From an uncultured Paracoccaceae bacterium (GTDB lineage Bacteria; Pseudomonadota; Alphaproteobacteria; Rhodobacterales; Rhodobacteraceae), in the NCBI GenBank assembly GCA_947503925.1, contig CANNFQ010000011.1, positions 81,138 to 145,137 of the forward strand: a stretch of DNA of 64,000 nt, in the 5' to 3' direction. Every line of letters begins with the position of its first letter. Positions within the stretch are counted from its first letter, which is position 1. The notes under the pieces were generated by a model. It worked only from the letters and a program-made list of their open reading frames with translations. It searched no databases and was not told the DNA's origin. Below, in pieces: positions 43,998 through 52,700 of the stretch. Made by a program: the position numbers and the translations under genes.

Positions 43998-44055
43998 AAA
44001 ACCCCCGAAGCCGGAGCTTCGAGGGCTGCAGCGCGTAAGCGCCGTTAGACTAGAC
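43998..44055 (-). ncRNA. Antisense counter-transcribed RNA (ctRNA/incA) of repABC
   Basis: In RepABC plasmids an antisense RNA between repB and repC controls repC translation. Here the minus strand has a -35 TTGTTC (44085-44090) and -10 TACCGT (44062-44067) 17 bp apart, then a ~57-nt stretch ending in a 10-bp hairpin (CCCTCGAAGC/GCTTCGGGGG, 4-nt loop) followed by TTTTCT. This has all parts of a ctRNA gene with an intrinsic terminator. Start and end are estimated. Confidence 0.75.
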
Positions 44056-44061
44056 ACCTAA

Positions 44062-44090
44062 ACGGTAGCAGTCCCCGAATCATCGAACAA
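44062..44090 (-). promoter_or_regulatory. ctRNA promoter
   Basis: TTGTTC and TACCGT with 17-bp spacing, reading leftward. Confidence 0.6.
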
Positions 44091-44119
44091 GAAAAAACGC
44101 TTCCGAGCGCATGGGAATT

Positions 44120-44137
44120 TTTTGTCTGCCGACAAAA
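44120..44137 (+). promoter_or_regulatory. Hairpin before repC start (S-element-like)
   Basis: TTTGTC and GACAAA form a small stem directly before the repC ATG. In RepABC mRNA a structure in this place can sequester the repC initiation region when the ctRNA binds; here it could play that role. Confidence 0.45.
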
Positions 44138-44139
44138 TC

Positions 44140-45237
44140 ATGAGAACATTGACAGGACTGGCTCCACAAGGAGCCCACTCGCCGAGGCATTCGGCGGGGC
44201 AGGAAAGTATTGCCCCAACAAAATGGTCACTCCTACAGGTGATTGAAGATATCCGAGAGCCTTTGGGCCTCAAAGGCACGTCGATCTCACTCTTGCGGGC
44301 AATGATTTCCTTCATCAAAGGCAATCACATCACCGCTGCGGGTGACGACGGGCATGTCTGCTTTGCGTCTAATGCCGCTCTGGCCAAACGAGCCCATGTG
44401 AGCGTTCAAACCGTGGAACGGCACATCGCCAAACTCGTCTCCCTTGGCCTTCTGACACGCCGCTCCAGTGCAAACGGCAAGAGGTGGGCCCGACGCGACA
44501 GGAATGGCCGGGTTGTGCTGGCCACAGGCCTTTCATTGTTGCCCCTGTCTGAGCGATTTGCAGAATTTCTTCAATTAAATCAGACACATCAAGACAATTT
44601 GGCAAAGCTCAGCCTTCTGCGCGACAGATGTGTCATCGCGCTTTCGAAACTCAAGACCTTTCTTCCAAGCCGTTCGGACCTTGAGAGCTTTTTCCAGACA
44701 GCTCGCAATCTTTTGCGCAGGCGTGTTCCCGCACAAGCTTTGTCGACCCTGTTGCATGATATAACACAAGAACTTCAAAGCCTTACTGGAGAAAAAGCGG
44801 AGAATTTGAGGGGCACAGACCCCGAAATTGAGGGGCACAAAGAACCTCAATTGAATCAGTCAGTAAAAAAAGAAGATTCTTCCCAGATTGAAGTATCCAC
44901 AAATGAGATGGAGCGCGCCTATCCCAGACTCTGCGCAGAACTGAGAACTGCGAGGGACCAGAGCGACTGTGAGCGCAGAATGGGTGACATCGCAAGCCAA
45001 CTCAATTTGGGCAATCTCTGGTTCGAGATCAGGCTTCTGGGCCCAGCCAAAGCATTCATGACCTTAGGATACCTTCTGGAACGCATAGAAAGCATAGATA
45101 AACCGCGTGGTTATGCGTTTCACCTACTTCAAGGCCTGAACGCTGGAACCATTTCCTGGAAGACCTTGCTCAAGTCACATCAGCGCAAAGCCTCTCATGG
45201 CAATGAAAGGACCGTCTCTGCGTCACAGCCGATCTAG
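44140..45237 (+). CDS. repC: Replication initiator RepC
   Basis: The ~365-aa protein carries the RepC winged-helix initiator domain (KWSLLQVIEDIREPLGLKGTSISLLRAMISFI ... NAALAKRAHVSVQTVERHIAKLVSLGLLTRRSSANGKRWARRD) and the basic, Leu-rich middle. RepC binds the origin, which in this family lies in its own coding region, probably the AT-rich part near 44810-44900. Start: ATG 44140 is preferred; an in-frame TTG at 44122 would lie inside the putative regulatory hairpin. Slightly shorter than the common ~400-440 aa. Confidence 0.95.
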   Translation: MRTLTGLAPQGAHSPRHSAGQESIAPTKWSLLQVIEDIREPLGLKGTSISLLRAMISFIKGNHITAAGDDGHVCFASNAALAKRAHVSVQTVERHIAKLVSLGLLTRRSSANGKRWARRDRNGRVVLATGLSLLPLSERFAEFLQLNQTHQDNLAKLSLLRDRCVIALSKLKTFLPSRSDLESFFQTARNLLRRRVPAQALSTLLHDITQELQSLTGEKAENLRGTDPEIEGHKEPQLNQSVKKEDSSQIEVSTNEMERAYPRLCAELRTARDQSDCERRMGDIASQLNLGNLWFEIRLLGPAKAFMTLGYLLERIESIDKPRGYAFHLLQGLNAGTISWKTLLKSHQRKASHGNERTVSASQPI

Positions 45238-45679
45238 CAATGCACCAATGCCACCAAGACCTGGCATTGCCGGACCCACAAGCCTTGTTGCGCAAAAAGG
45301 TCCTATCCTCCGGTCATTGCCAAATATGCGACCGAGCCTGCTTTGAGACAATGCGGCAGCGCATAACGACGATCCGGAGTGGCGATGTTTGGACGGCCGC
45401 TCTTGGGATCCGCAATCCATATCAGACCCATACTTTGGCTTTGCGCTCAACGAAGGCTTCAAATGATCCCAAGCTAGCGGGGTAGGGGGACTGCCTGACA
45501 CTCCTCCGCTTCATCTCCATGCGAGCGAGGGGGAGCGCGGGTTTGGCGGATGGCGCATCCTGCGCAATGGCCTGCCCGCTCCGTTCGCTGACGCTCCCGC
45601 GTTGACCATGCGCAGGTTGCTGTACCCATCCGCCATTTCTTCCCGCGTCCCGCATGGGGATGAAACACTGGAGGATCAC
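45238..45679. other. 442-bp region after repC, structured leader of ardC
   Basis: An 81-codon ORF starts at 45240 but has no support beyond length. The right half (45500-45610) contains short inverted segments (GGCGCATCC/TGCGC type, GAGCGAGGGGGAGCG with GACGCTCCCGCG) that could fold in single-stranded DNA. No promoter is evident. Confidence 0.35.
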
Positions 45680-46576
45680 ATGGCAAAGCCCGATATCTAC
45701 ACCCGCATAACCGAGAAGATCATCGCCGATCTCGAGGCAGGTACCAAACCATGGCACAAGCCTTGGAACGCCGAAACGCTCGCCGGCCGCGTTACCCGAC
45801 CCCTGCGCCATAATGGGATCGCCTATCGCGGACTGAACATCATACTGCTCTGGGCAGCGTCAGTCGCACATGGGTACGGTTCGCAGACCTGGATGACCTA
45901 TCGCCAAGCTCACGAACTGGGAGGCCAAGTTCGCAAGGGGTCCAAAGGCCATCTGGTCATCTATGCAAATAAACTGCGCAAGACCGAAACGGATGCTACT
46001 GGAAAAGATTGCGAAATCGAGATCCCCTTCATGAAGGGTTATACAGTCTTCAATGTGGATCAGATCGAGGGTCTGCCAAAACACTGTTGTGCTAACGCTC
46101 AACAAGATCCTGTCATTGTCGAGCGAGATGCGATCGCTGAGCGGTTCTTCACCGCGACGCAGGCTGACATTCGTCATGGCGGCAACCAAGCCTACTACGC
46201 TGTCGAGCCAGATTATGTGAAGATGCCGCCCATTGAAGCTTTTGAGGCGCCTGAGGCCTATTATGCAACGCTTGCTCACGAGATAACGCACTGGACCCGT
46301 CACCCCGAGCGACTTGATCGCTGTTTTGGTCGCAAACGCTGGGGCGATCATGGCTATGCCAAAGAAGAACTGGTCGCTGAACTTGGCGCTGCTTTTTTGG
46401 CTGCCGATCTGGGGATTTCCCCAGAACCGCGTGATGAACATTCATCCTACATTGCCCACTGGTTGAGTGGGCTTCGCAACGATAAGCGCTTCATCTTTCA
46501 AGCTGCAGCGCAGGCGCAACGCGCTGTGGATTACCTGCATGGTTTGCAGCCAACCGCTGATGAGGCCGCCGCTTAG
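45680..46576 (+). CDS. ardC: ArdC-like antirestriction protein (DUF1738/zincin)
   Basis: The 298-aa protein has the ArdC N-terminal domain (DIYTRITEKIIADLEAGTKPWHKPW, PLRHNGIAYRGLNIILLW) that binds single-stranded DNA and a C-terminal zincin-like metalloprotease domain with HEITHW and a downstream KEELVAELGAAFL Glu. ArdC proteins shield incoming plasmid DNA from type I restriction. The ATG follows GGAGG; a longer upstream reading is rejected. Typical leading-region gene of conjugative or mobilizable plasmids. Confidence 0.95.
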   Translation: MAKPDIYTRITEKIIADLEAGTKPWHKPWNAETLAGRVTRPLRHNGIAYRGLNIILLWAASVAHGYGSQTWMTYRQAHELGGQVRKGSKGHLVIYANKLRKTETDATGKDCEIEIPFMKGYTVFNVDQIEGLPKHCCANAQQDPVIVERDAIAERFFTATQADIRHGGNQAYYAVEPDYVKMPPIEAFEAPEAYYATLAHEITHWTRHPERLDRCFGRKRWGDHGYAKEELVAELGAAFLAADLGISPEPRDEHSSYIAHWLSGLRNDKRFIFQAAAQAQRAVDYLHGLQPTADEAAA

Positions 46577-46597
46577 GCGGTCTCTCCCTAAGCCTCA
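46561..46597 (+). terminator. Nested hairpin at ardC end
   Basis: Outer TGAGGC/GCCTCA and inner CCGCC/GGCGG repeats span the ardC stop. Only a weak U-run follows, so termination is uncertain. Confidence 0.4.
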
Positions 46598-46726
46598 TTC
46601 TCATTTGAAGAATGGTTGCAGCTGCCGAGAATCCCGAAAAGGCGTATCGTGTCGCACTGCGGAGGGATTGCGGTTTCCTGGCGCAAGGACGACGGTGATA
46701 CCTGGTAGGCTAATATGGGGTGTGAC

Positions 46727-48778
46727 ATGGCAGGTTTTTTCAAATGGCTTTTTGGAACATCCGAACCCAGCTCGACAAAATTGCCTGAACCAGAGCGCAC
46801 GAGGTCCCGCCAACAGGCTCGCGTTGATCCACAGCCCTTAACTGCCCGCGTTGCGGATCTTTCATTGCCCGGCAACCGTTACTTCACAGAACTTGAGAAA
46901 CTCACGTCGTCAGTTACCGCAAAAGACTATCCAGCTGCTGCAGCCGCCGCGCGGGCGAGCCTGCCGCTGTTGCGCTGTTGGCTTGAGGATAAGCGCGGCG
47001 ATGGGGAGCGGCTCGATATCAGCATACCCGCCCTCTCACAGGGTGGAACGATGATGGCTATTGTCGGAGACAAAGATGGACTTTCCGAATTGCGAGAGCT
47101 GGTGCGGGCCTTTGAGTATCTCAAAGACTACCGTGGTGAAGCGGAAGATCATTTCCGCGATCTCGAACTGTTTGACCAGATCCGAGGGGTTGTTCGCGCA
47201 AAGCCAGGCGTGCTTCAGAACCGCATGAAGACTGAGCTCGGGATTGATGACGGACGCAATGCCAGCCGATTGGTGTCCTATCTGGAAAAGTCAGGTGAAA
47301 TTCAGCGTGCCAAAAGCGGTAAGACGTATGAACTCTTCATGGCTGATTTTGCAGTGCCCGCAACGTCGGCTGAAACCATTTACACCGAACCAGCCACACC
47401 CGGCTCCCATCGACAGGAAATGCACGCGGCCCGCCCACGCGAACTTGACCCCAAACGTGTGAGAGTTGTGCCTCTTCCCCCTTCACCTGCAGCTTGGAAG
47501 CATAAGGTCGTTCTTCCCACAACACAGGAAGCCTTTGCCGACCCAAATGGTGCCTGGGACGAGATCACAATCGAGTCAATTTCTAAGGCTGATCGGCCTG
47601 ATCCTGCCTTTCGTAGGCATTTCAGTACGCGCCGTGGAGCCCTATCGTTCGACGATCTAGCGAAGGCAGACGCAAGCCTTGGCGCACCCGGTGCCGTGAT
47701 GTTCAGCAACATGAAAGGCCAGCCCTCGCCACCAGAACCCCTGTTTCGTGATCCCTATCACATCGCGGTGCATCCTGAAGGTGACGGGTTCGCCACGCGC
47801 TCGAAAAGCAATGTCCTCACAGTCTATGATCGGGACCTGAAGGTCGACTTTGAAACAAATCTATCGCGCGTGCTGGAAGTCGCCGCAAACCAGGAGCGCT
47901 TGGGGATGGGGGAAAGTGAGGCACATCGCGCGCTTCGCTGCATTGCACTCACACCGGAACGGGACCGCTATTTGTTTACCCATGTCGATGAAGCATGGTG
48001 CGTTTCGCGCGACGGCAAATGTCTCTGGGGCTTACGTATGCCTGCGAAAGCGCCCACGCGGATTCGGGTGGGTGGTGCCCAGTTTGGAGCAGCGACAGAC
48101 ATCGCCGATTCACTTGCGGTGATGGGGCTCAAGATGCCAGTGACGCCTGATGAAATTCGCACGCGATACCGGCAATTGGTGCGTGAGTTGCATCCTGATG
48201 TTAATCCGGGGAGCGAAGAACGGATGAAGGCCGTCAATGTCGCTTCCGAGCGGTTGACCGGTTTGGAACCTGACCAACTCGATGGCAGTGTGGCAGGGGA
48301 GTTGGGTTTTGAGTTTGTCATCAGCTTCGGCCCGGTCGCACAAGCAGACTGGATTTATGCCGCAGCGTTCTCCGCAAACGGTGAAACTGCGCTTCTTGGC
48401 ACTTATGGCGGGCGTGTTGTTCGTGTAGATGCCGAAGGCAGGCCGATCATGATTTATGATGTCGGATCCGTTCCGGTTCGTATCATTGAGACAAGTCAGT
48501 ATCTCTACGTGATGACTGCCACGCGGCTCTATGTGCTAGATGATGACAGTCTTGTTGCGTTGGTGGATTGTACTGCCAAATGTGATCTGCTCGTAGGAGG
48601 CGGATTGGTTGTTCTAATCGAGGCCAAAGGCGTTCGTGTCTTTACCGAGGACGGTCGCGCAGTCGGCCTGGCCCTGACAAAGGCTCCGATCCGACGCGCC
48701 TATGTCGATGACGACACCCTGGTCGTCGAAACTCGGACGCAACGTGGGCGATTCCGGCGCAGTCATTTGTCTCGCTGA
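46727..48778 (+). CDS. Large J-domain protein with wHTH-like and beta-propeller-like regions
   Basis: The 683-aa protein begins MAGFFKWLFG. It has a winged-helix-like segment at about residues 148-205 (QIRGVVRAKPGVLQNRMKTELGIDDGRNASRLVSYLEKSGEI) and, around 465-515, a J-domain (PDEIRTRYRQLVRELHPDVNPGSEERMKAVNVASERL) with the HPD tripeptide that stimulates DnaK ATPase. After it come repeated short beta segments (YAAAFSANGETALLGTYGGRVVRV) like propeller blades. Such a J-protein on a plasmid probably recruits host DnaK to a plasmid or defence complex. I know no family with this order. The ATG at 46727 is chosen; 46715 is possible. Confidence 0.75.
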   Translation: MAGFFKWLFGTSEPSSTKLPEPERTRSRQQARVDPQPLTARVADLSLPGNRYFTELEKLTSSVTAKDYPAAAAAARASLPLLRCWLEDKRGDGERLDISIPALSQGGTMMAIVGDKDGLSELRELVRAFEYLKDYRGEAEDHFRDLELFDQIRGVVRAKPGVLQNRMKTELGIDDGRNASRLVSYLEKSGEIQRAKSGKTYELFMADFAVPATSAETIYTEPATPGSHRQEMHAARPRELDPKRVRVVPLPPSPAAWKHKVVLPTTQEAFADPNGAWDEITIESISKADRPDPAFRRHFSTRRGALSFDDLAKADASLGAPGAVMFSNMKGQPSPPEPLFRDPYHIAVHPEGDGFATRSKSNVLTVYDRDLKVDFETNLSRVLEVAANQERLGMGESEAHRALRCIALTPERDRYLFTHVDEAWCVSRDGKCLWGLRMPAKAPTRIRVGGAQFGAATDIADSLAVMGLKMPVTPDEIRTRYRQLVRELHPDVNPGSEERMKAVNVASERLTGLEPDQLDGSVAGELGFEFVISFGPVAQADWIYAAAFSANGETALLGTYGGRVVRVDAEGRPIMIYDVGSVPVRIIETSQYLYVMTATRLYVLDDDSLVALVDCTAKCDLLVGGGLVVLIEAKGVRVFTEDGRAVGLALTKAPIRRAYVDDDTLVVETRTQRGRFRRSHLSR

Positions 48779-49114
48779 AGTTCGCACCATTTTGCCGGCA
48801 TGCGCGCGCTGAATGATCCGATTGTCGTCAGCGCGGTTTGAATGTCCGTTAACGCGTGCCCTTGATCAGGTTTGCGGCCACTTTTTGTCTTGGCTATGAC
48901 GGTTCGCTCACTTTTGGCCAGTCGTGCTCCTTGCGTTTTCTTACAGATGCAATCTCCGTGACCTGACCCCGCTGTCGGTCGCGTGAAGGCTCCCTTCAAG
49001 CAGAACTTTCCCCTGTCCGCTTCGCGGTCATTCCGCGCGGAGCAAAGTTCAGCCTGACAGCAGGTTCGGACGGTCACGGTCTCTCGTTTGCATCGAAAAC
49101 GAAAGGAGATCGAC
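48779..49114. other. 336-bp intergenic region
   Basis: No gene was recognised between the J-domain gene and the small plasmid gene. It is moderately GC-rich, without clear terminator or repeats. Confidence 0.3.
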
Positions 49115-49315
49115 ATGACCAAGTATTACACCGTTACCACACCCGACACCGGCAAAGATGGCAAAACCCGCTTCCACAAGGTGGGCGTCGCCTTCCCTCA
49201 GAACGAAGGCGCGAAATCCTTCATGACGATTCAGCTCTTCGCAACACCGGTCAATGGTGAGCTCGTCCTCTTTGAGCCGAAACCTGACAGCGACGACGGC
49301 CAGGTCACCGAGTGA
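49115..49315 (+). CDS. Small plasmid protein (66 aa)
   Basis: The ATG follows GAAAGGAGAT. The acidic protein (TVTTPDTGKDGKTRFHKVGVAFPQ ... LVLFEPKPDSDDG) looks like an OB-fold or DUF736-like beta protein. It is first in a run with DUF2958 genes, a group often located next to ardC on alphaproteobacterial plasmids. Function unknown. Confidence 0.65.
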   Translation: MTKYYTVTTPDTGKDGKTRFHKVGVAFPQNEGAKSFMTIQLFATPVNGELVLFEPKPDSDDGQVTE

Positions 49316-49324
49316 TCCGCCCTC

Positions 49325-49346
49325 GGGAGAGGTCCTTGCCTCTCCC
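49325..49346 (+). repeat. Intercistronic hairpin
   Basis: GGGAGAGG and CCTCTCCC form an 8-bp perfect stem with a TCCTTG loop. No U-run follows, so it may stabilise or process the mRNA between two genes. Confidence 0.5.
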
Positions 49347-49383
49347 ACAACGCCTCACCGACATCTAAAAAAGGACAGACACC

Positions 49384-49743
49384 ATGGACCTTCTGCCCCA
49401 AAGTATTCTCGACCAACTCGCCGCCAATGGCCGCGCTAATCAGATTCGGATCGAAGCAGGTGAAGACACGATCGATTTCGATCCAGTCGTCAAGCTTTTC
49501 ACCCCGGACGGGGGAGCCACTTGGCTCCTCTCTGAAACCGACCCGGACGATCCAGACATCGCTTTCGGACTTTGCGATCTCGGCCTTGGTTACCCCGAAC
49601 TGGGTTCGGTCCGGCTCAGCGTCCTAAAGGCGCATCGTGGCCGACTTGGTTTGCCGATCGAACGCGATCTTCACTTTGCAGCGAAGGCAACACTGAGCGC
49701 CTATGCTGAGCGGGCCCGGAAAGCTGGAGGAATCGTTACATGA
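49384..49743 (+). CDS. DUF2958-family protein
   Basis: The 119-aa protein has the DUF2958 pattern: VVKLFTPDGGATWLLSETDPDDPDIAFGLCDLGLGYPELGSVRLSVL and IERDLHF. These acidic proteins occur beside ardC-like genes on plasmids and ICEs; function unknown. Start follows AAAGGACAG. It overlaps the next gene by 4 bp. Confidence 0.9.
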   Translation: MDLLPQSILDQLAANGRANQIRIEAGEDTIDFDPVVKLFTPDGGATWLLSETDPDDPDIAFGLCDLGLGYPELGSVRLSVLKAHRGRLGLPIERDLHFAAKATLSAYAERARKAGGIVT

Positions 49744-49967
49744 GCACGAATATCCGACCCGAACATATCAGTGCTTTCGAGGCATTCACGTCCGGTCAGT
49801 TCGACAATTTCGCACTGTTCTCCTGCTTTCTAGGTGAGGAGCCTGTGGTGGCAATCGTCGCGATTGCTCCACGACAGAACGAGAATGACGACTACCAGAT
49901 AACACCGCTTTTCGTGAGCGTCACCGACGCTATGGTTCTTACAGATCACGAAGGAACTGCAGCCTGA
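49740..49967 (+). CDS. Small plasmid protein (75 aa)
   Basis: It starts inside the stop of the DUF2958 gene (ATGA) and has a strand-rich core (FALFSCFLGEEPVVAIVAIAP ... YQITPLFVSVTDAM). Recurrently linked to DUF2958 in plasmid backbones, by context. Function unknown. Confidence 0.75.
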   Translation: MSTNIRPEHISAFEAFTSGQFDNFALFSCFLGEEPVVAIVAIAPRQNENDDYQITPLFVSVTDAMVLTDHEGTAA

Positions 49968-49980
49968 TAGGTGGAAGGAT

Positions 49981-50015
49981 GAGCAGCGCCTCAAGTGAGG
50001 GCTGCTCCTCTTTTT
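49981..50015 (+). terminator. Rho-independent terminator of the DUF2958 operon
   Basis: GAGCAGC (49981-49987) and GCTGCTC (50001-50007), with an inner CCTCA/TGAGG stem, precede CTCTTTTT. Confidence 0.9.
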
Positions 50016-50157
50016 GGGATTTCGTTACGGCGGGTGTTTGAAATTCAGCGCTTGGACGTTCCCTGTTCTTTTTCATCTTCTGCCTCTGCCACGATTTGCA
50101 ATTCGAGCTAAGGCATTTTGGTGCCTCGCACCCTTTGGCCGCTCGGCTTGCAAAGGA

Positions 50158-50241
50158 ATACAAGGCTGCCAAGAACTCAATCATCGAAAGTATATTATTG
50201 ACGTTTAGGTATAGTATCGTATGATGAGTGCAGCCTTGTAT
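50158..50241. repeat. 12-bp perfect inverted repeat flanking mobC promoter; oriT candidate
   Basis: ATACAAGGCTGC (50158-50169) and GCAGCCTTGTAT (50230-50241) are separated by 60 bp of AT-rich DNA that includes the mobC promoter. Such an arrangement just upstream of mobC and a relaxase gene fits an oriT/autoregulatory site. The nick site itself cannot be identified. Confidence 0.45.
50198..50225 (+). promoter_or_regulatory. Promoter of the mobilization operon
   Basis: TTGACG (50198-50203) and TATGAT (50220-50225), 16 bp apart, lie close to sigma-70 consensus. Confidence 0.65.
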
Positions 50242-50275
50242 GAAGGTGGCAGGAAATAGGGGGGCTTTCTTCCGC

Positions 50276-50857
50276 ATGTCCCAGGCGAAACGACTTACTG
50301 AGCTCGAGAAGATGAAGATCGTGCGCGAGGCTGCGGATGGTGTCTCATCATCCTTGTTGGCGGAGCGGTTCGGAGTAACATCGCGGGCCGTCCGCTACGT
50401 TGTTAAAGCGGATGCGGAACGCCAAAAGGACACGGCTGTGGCGACTGCTGCTGTCACCGTGAAGCTCACGCCCGAAGAACTTCAAACGTTCGATGCGGTG
50501 CTCGCCTCTGCCGGACTAGAGACCCGCGCTGAAGGGCTGCGACGGCTCATTCAAGCGGCGGGCGGGACCTTTGTTCCAGACGTGCAGTTGGCCGCTGAGA
50601 TGGCGCACTATCGGGCGTCTCTGCACGAAGTCGGCAACGGTATTGCGCAGATCGCAAAGCAGATGACGCAAGCGAACCGGATGGGGCAGGGGGCAGGTCC
50701 CGAGTTTTCCGAGCTTCGTCTCGCCCAGATGCGCGGGCTGGCACGCTTCATTCTCGACAGTGCCGATGAGATCGACCTGCTCGTCCGCCGCCGTCGGGAC
50801 GCGATGCAACTCGAAGCGACTGCCGCATTGAGGGAGTTTGCGCATGCGGCTGAATGA
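50276..50857 (+). CDS. mobC: MobC-like relaxosome accessory protein
   Basis: The 193-aa protein has an N-terminal HTH (ELEKMKIVREAADGVSSSLLAERFGVTSRAVRYVVK), then a segment resembling the MobC C-terminal region (LTPEELQTFDAVLASAGLETRAEGLRRLIQAAGG and ALHEVGNGIAQIAKQMTQANRMG). MobC proteins melt and bind oriT beside the relaxase. The ATG at 50276 is chosen by alignment to the HTH; a GTG-rich upstream extension exists. It overlaps the relaxase gene by 14 bp. Confidence 0.8.
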   Translation: MSQAKRLTELEKMKIVREAADGVSSSLLAERFGVTSRAVRYVVKADAERQKDTAVATAAVTVKLTPEELQTFDAVLASAGLETRAEGLRRLIQAAGGTFVPDVQLAAEMAHYRASLHEVGNGIAQIAKQMTQANRMGQGAGPEFSELRLAQMRGLARFILDSADEIDLLVRRRRDAMQLEATAALREFAHAAE

Positions 50858-52700
50858 TGCCGTCGACGCGGTTACCGGTGAAGTCTTCCAGGATGGCTGG
50901 AGCCGCATCCGGGGTTCGATGCAAGGACTGCACGTGTCCAAGCAGCGGCAGCTTGTTCGGGCTGCAGCCGGGCACCGTGCGGCAGTGTTCAAAGCGATCC
51001 GAGGTGGGGGAACAAATACCAAATCAGAACTGTCAAACCAGCTCGGATATCTGACCACCAAGTCTACCCATATTGTCGACAGCAGCGGGTTTCTGGATGG
51101 GAAATCCAAGCTCGACAACCGCGAAATCAAAGATTTGACAGAGCGCTTTGCCAAACGGTGGAGTGCAGGGTTCAAACCTAAGCTTGGACAGACGACGCAT
51201 ATGCTGATGTCATTTCCTATTGGAACGGATGGAGAGGATGTACGCGACATCGCTTCGGATGTTGCGGACCGGTTCTTCCAGACTGAAGACGGACACTTTG
51301 ATTACATCATCGCCGTCCACGAAGACCGCGATCATCCCCATGCACATATCGTACTGAACCGCCGGTCGCAGGAGGGGGAGTTCTTCTATTTGGCGCGCAA
51401 CCATCGGTTCAATTACGACGACTTCCGGTTGGCGATGGTCGAAGAAGCCGAGAAATACGGGGTGCGTCTTGAGGCCACTCGTCGCATCGATCGCGGTGTC
51501 GTGCATTACCCGCCGAGGACGCGCGAGGTCTATGCCGCCAAGAACGAGGGGCGCGAGGCGGAGCAAAGAGACCGCGTCGGTCCGGATTTGGAACGTGCTT
51601 TGGCCGTGATCGCAAACACCCGAGAAATATACCAGTCGCTGGCGGCAGAGGCGTCGCGCGAGAACCGGGACGATATCGCGGACGCATTGTTCCGTGCCGG
51701 CGAAGTGATGGCGCAGGGCGGGCGGCTCAACTTGGAAGGAGGCATCTATATGGCAGAAGAGCAGAGCTTTGACGACCTGAAAACCCGCTATGCGGATCAG
51801 GTTGCGCGGATCCAAGGGATGATCGCAGAGACGCAAGAGGTTCAGCGTCCGAAGTTGGAGAAGAGCCTCAACGAGATTCAAGCGCGTCTGGCACATATGC
51901 AGCCACTGGGGCTGCGGTCCGTGACGCTGACAGAACGACCGTCAGAGGGCGGGGTCTACTCTGAGGAGAACATCGAACGCGAGCGGCTGGATCGCCTGCA
52001 AGACCCCGAAGTACGGGCGCAGGTCGACACGGCGTTGCGTGGCACCGGCATAAGCACAGGTGTCGTCGTGGCCCGCATGGAGGCAGGTGCGCAAAATGCA
52101 GCGCTCGAACGGCAGTGGATCGCGGATGATCTGGCGCGGGTTGCTGAAACGGACGGGCTCAATTTGGAACGTCGTGCGGATCTTGAGCAGGCGCGAGAAA
52201 CCCTCAATCGCGTCCATGTGCAATTGGGGATCACTCTGGAGCGCGAGCAGGTATTGCGCGAAGACGGGGTGATTGAAGAGTTCCGAGAAGACTTGTTCGA
52301 TCGCAACAGCGTCACGGCACGAGAGGTCGGGCAGGAAATCGCGACCGGACCCAGCACGACTGCAGAACTACAAAGTGTCGTTGCAGATGAGAGGGGCGGC
52401 AATCTGTCATCGCCCTTCGCCGATGACGACGCGCGGTTCAGCTACCGTGAAGCGGTTGAGCGGGAGTTGGATGATGCGCAAGTGGCTGCATTGCGAAACG
52501 GCGATGCGGATGTCCTCAAGGCCCAGATCGAAGATCGCCTTGACCGACTCTATGCGGCGAAAGCCTATCTGCAATCGGACGCAGCGACGGCCAATTCTGA
52601 GGCCGCGCGGGCCGTGGTCGAAGAAATTGCAGATCGCGAGTATGAACGCGACCGCGCTGATCTTGTCGATGGTGAAACCGATCGCGGCCAAACACACTGA
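50844..52700 (+). CDS. Conjugative relaxase, VirD2/MOBP-like
   Basis: The 618-aa protein has the relaxase domain in its N-terminal half: a Tyr in LGYLTTKSTHI for the covalent DNA link and the three-His motif III HEDRDHPHAHIVLNR (about residues 159-173). The C-terminal half is a long charged coiled-coil region. It nicks oriT and is carried into the recipient with the T-strand. The ATG at 50844 follows AGGGAG. It abuts the coupling protein via TGATG. Confidence 0.9.
   Translation: MRLNDAVDAVTGEVFQDGWSRIRGSMQGLHVSKQRQLVRAAAGHRAAVFKAIRGGGTNTKSELSNQLGYLTTKSTHIVDSSGFLDGKSKLDNREIKDLTERFAKRWSAGFKPKLGQTTHMLMSFPIGTDGEDVRDIASDVADRFFQTEDGHFDYIIAVHEDRDHPHAHIVLNRRSQEGEFFYLARNHRFNYDDFRLAMVEEAEKYGVRLEATRRIDRGVVHYPPRTREVYAAKNEGREAEQRDRVGPDLERALAVIANTREIYQSLAAEASRENRDDIADALFRAGEVMAQGGRLNLEGGIYMAEEQSFDDLKTRYADQVARIQGMIAETQEVQRPKLEKSLNEIQARLAHMQPLGLRSVTLTERPSEGGVYSEENIERERLDRLQDPEVRAQVDTALRGTGISTGVVVARMEAGAQNAALERQWIADDLARVAETDGLNLERRADLEQARETLNRVHVQLGITLEREQVLREDGVIEEFREDLFDRNSVTAREVGQEIATGPSTTAELQSVVADERGGNLSSPFADDDARFSYREAVERELDDAQVAALRNGDADVLKAQIEDRLDRLYAAKAYLQSDAATANSEAARAVVEEIADREYERDRADLVDGETDRGQTH

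Larger units (their letters stand above)
49968..50275. other. 308-bp region before mobC with terminator, promoter and inverted repeat
   Basis: Apart from the terminator at 49981, the inverted repeat at 50158-50241 and the promoter at 50198 (separate entries), no gene is supported. This is the natural place for oriT. Confidence 0.4.

Noticed and set aside
45240..45485. 81-codon ORF directly after repC
   Set aside because: No ribosome-binding site, no known motif and overlap with equally long frames on the other strand.
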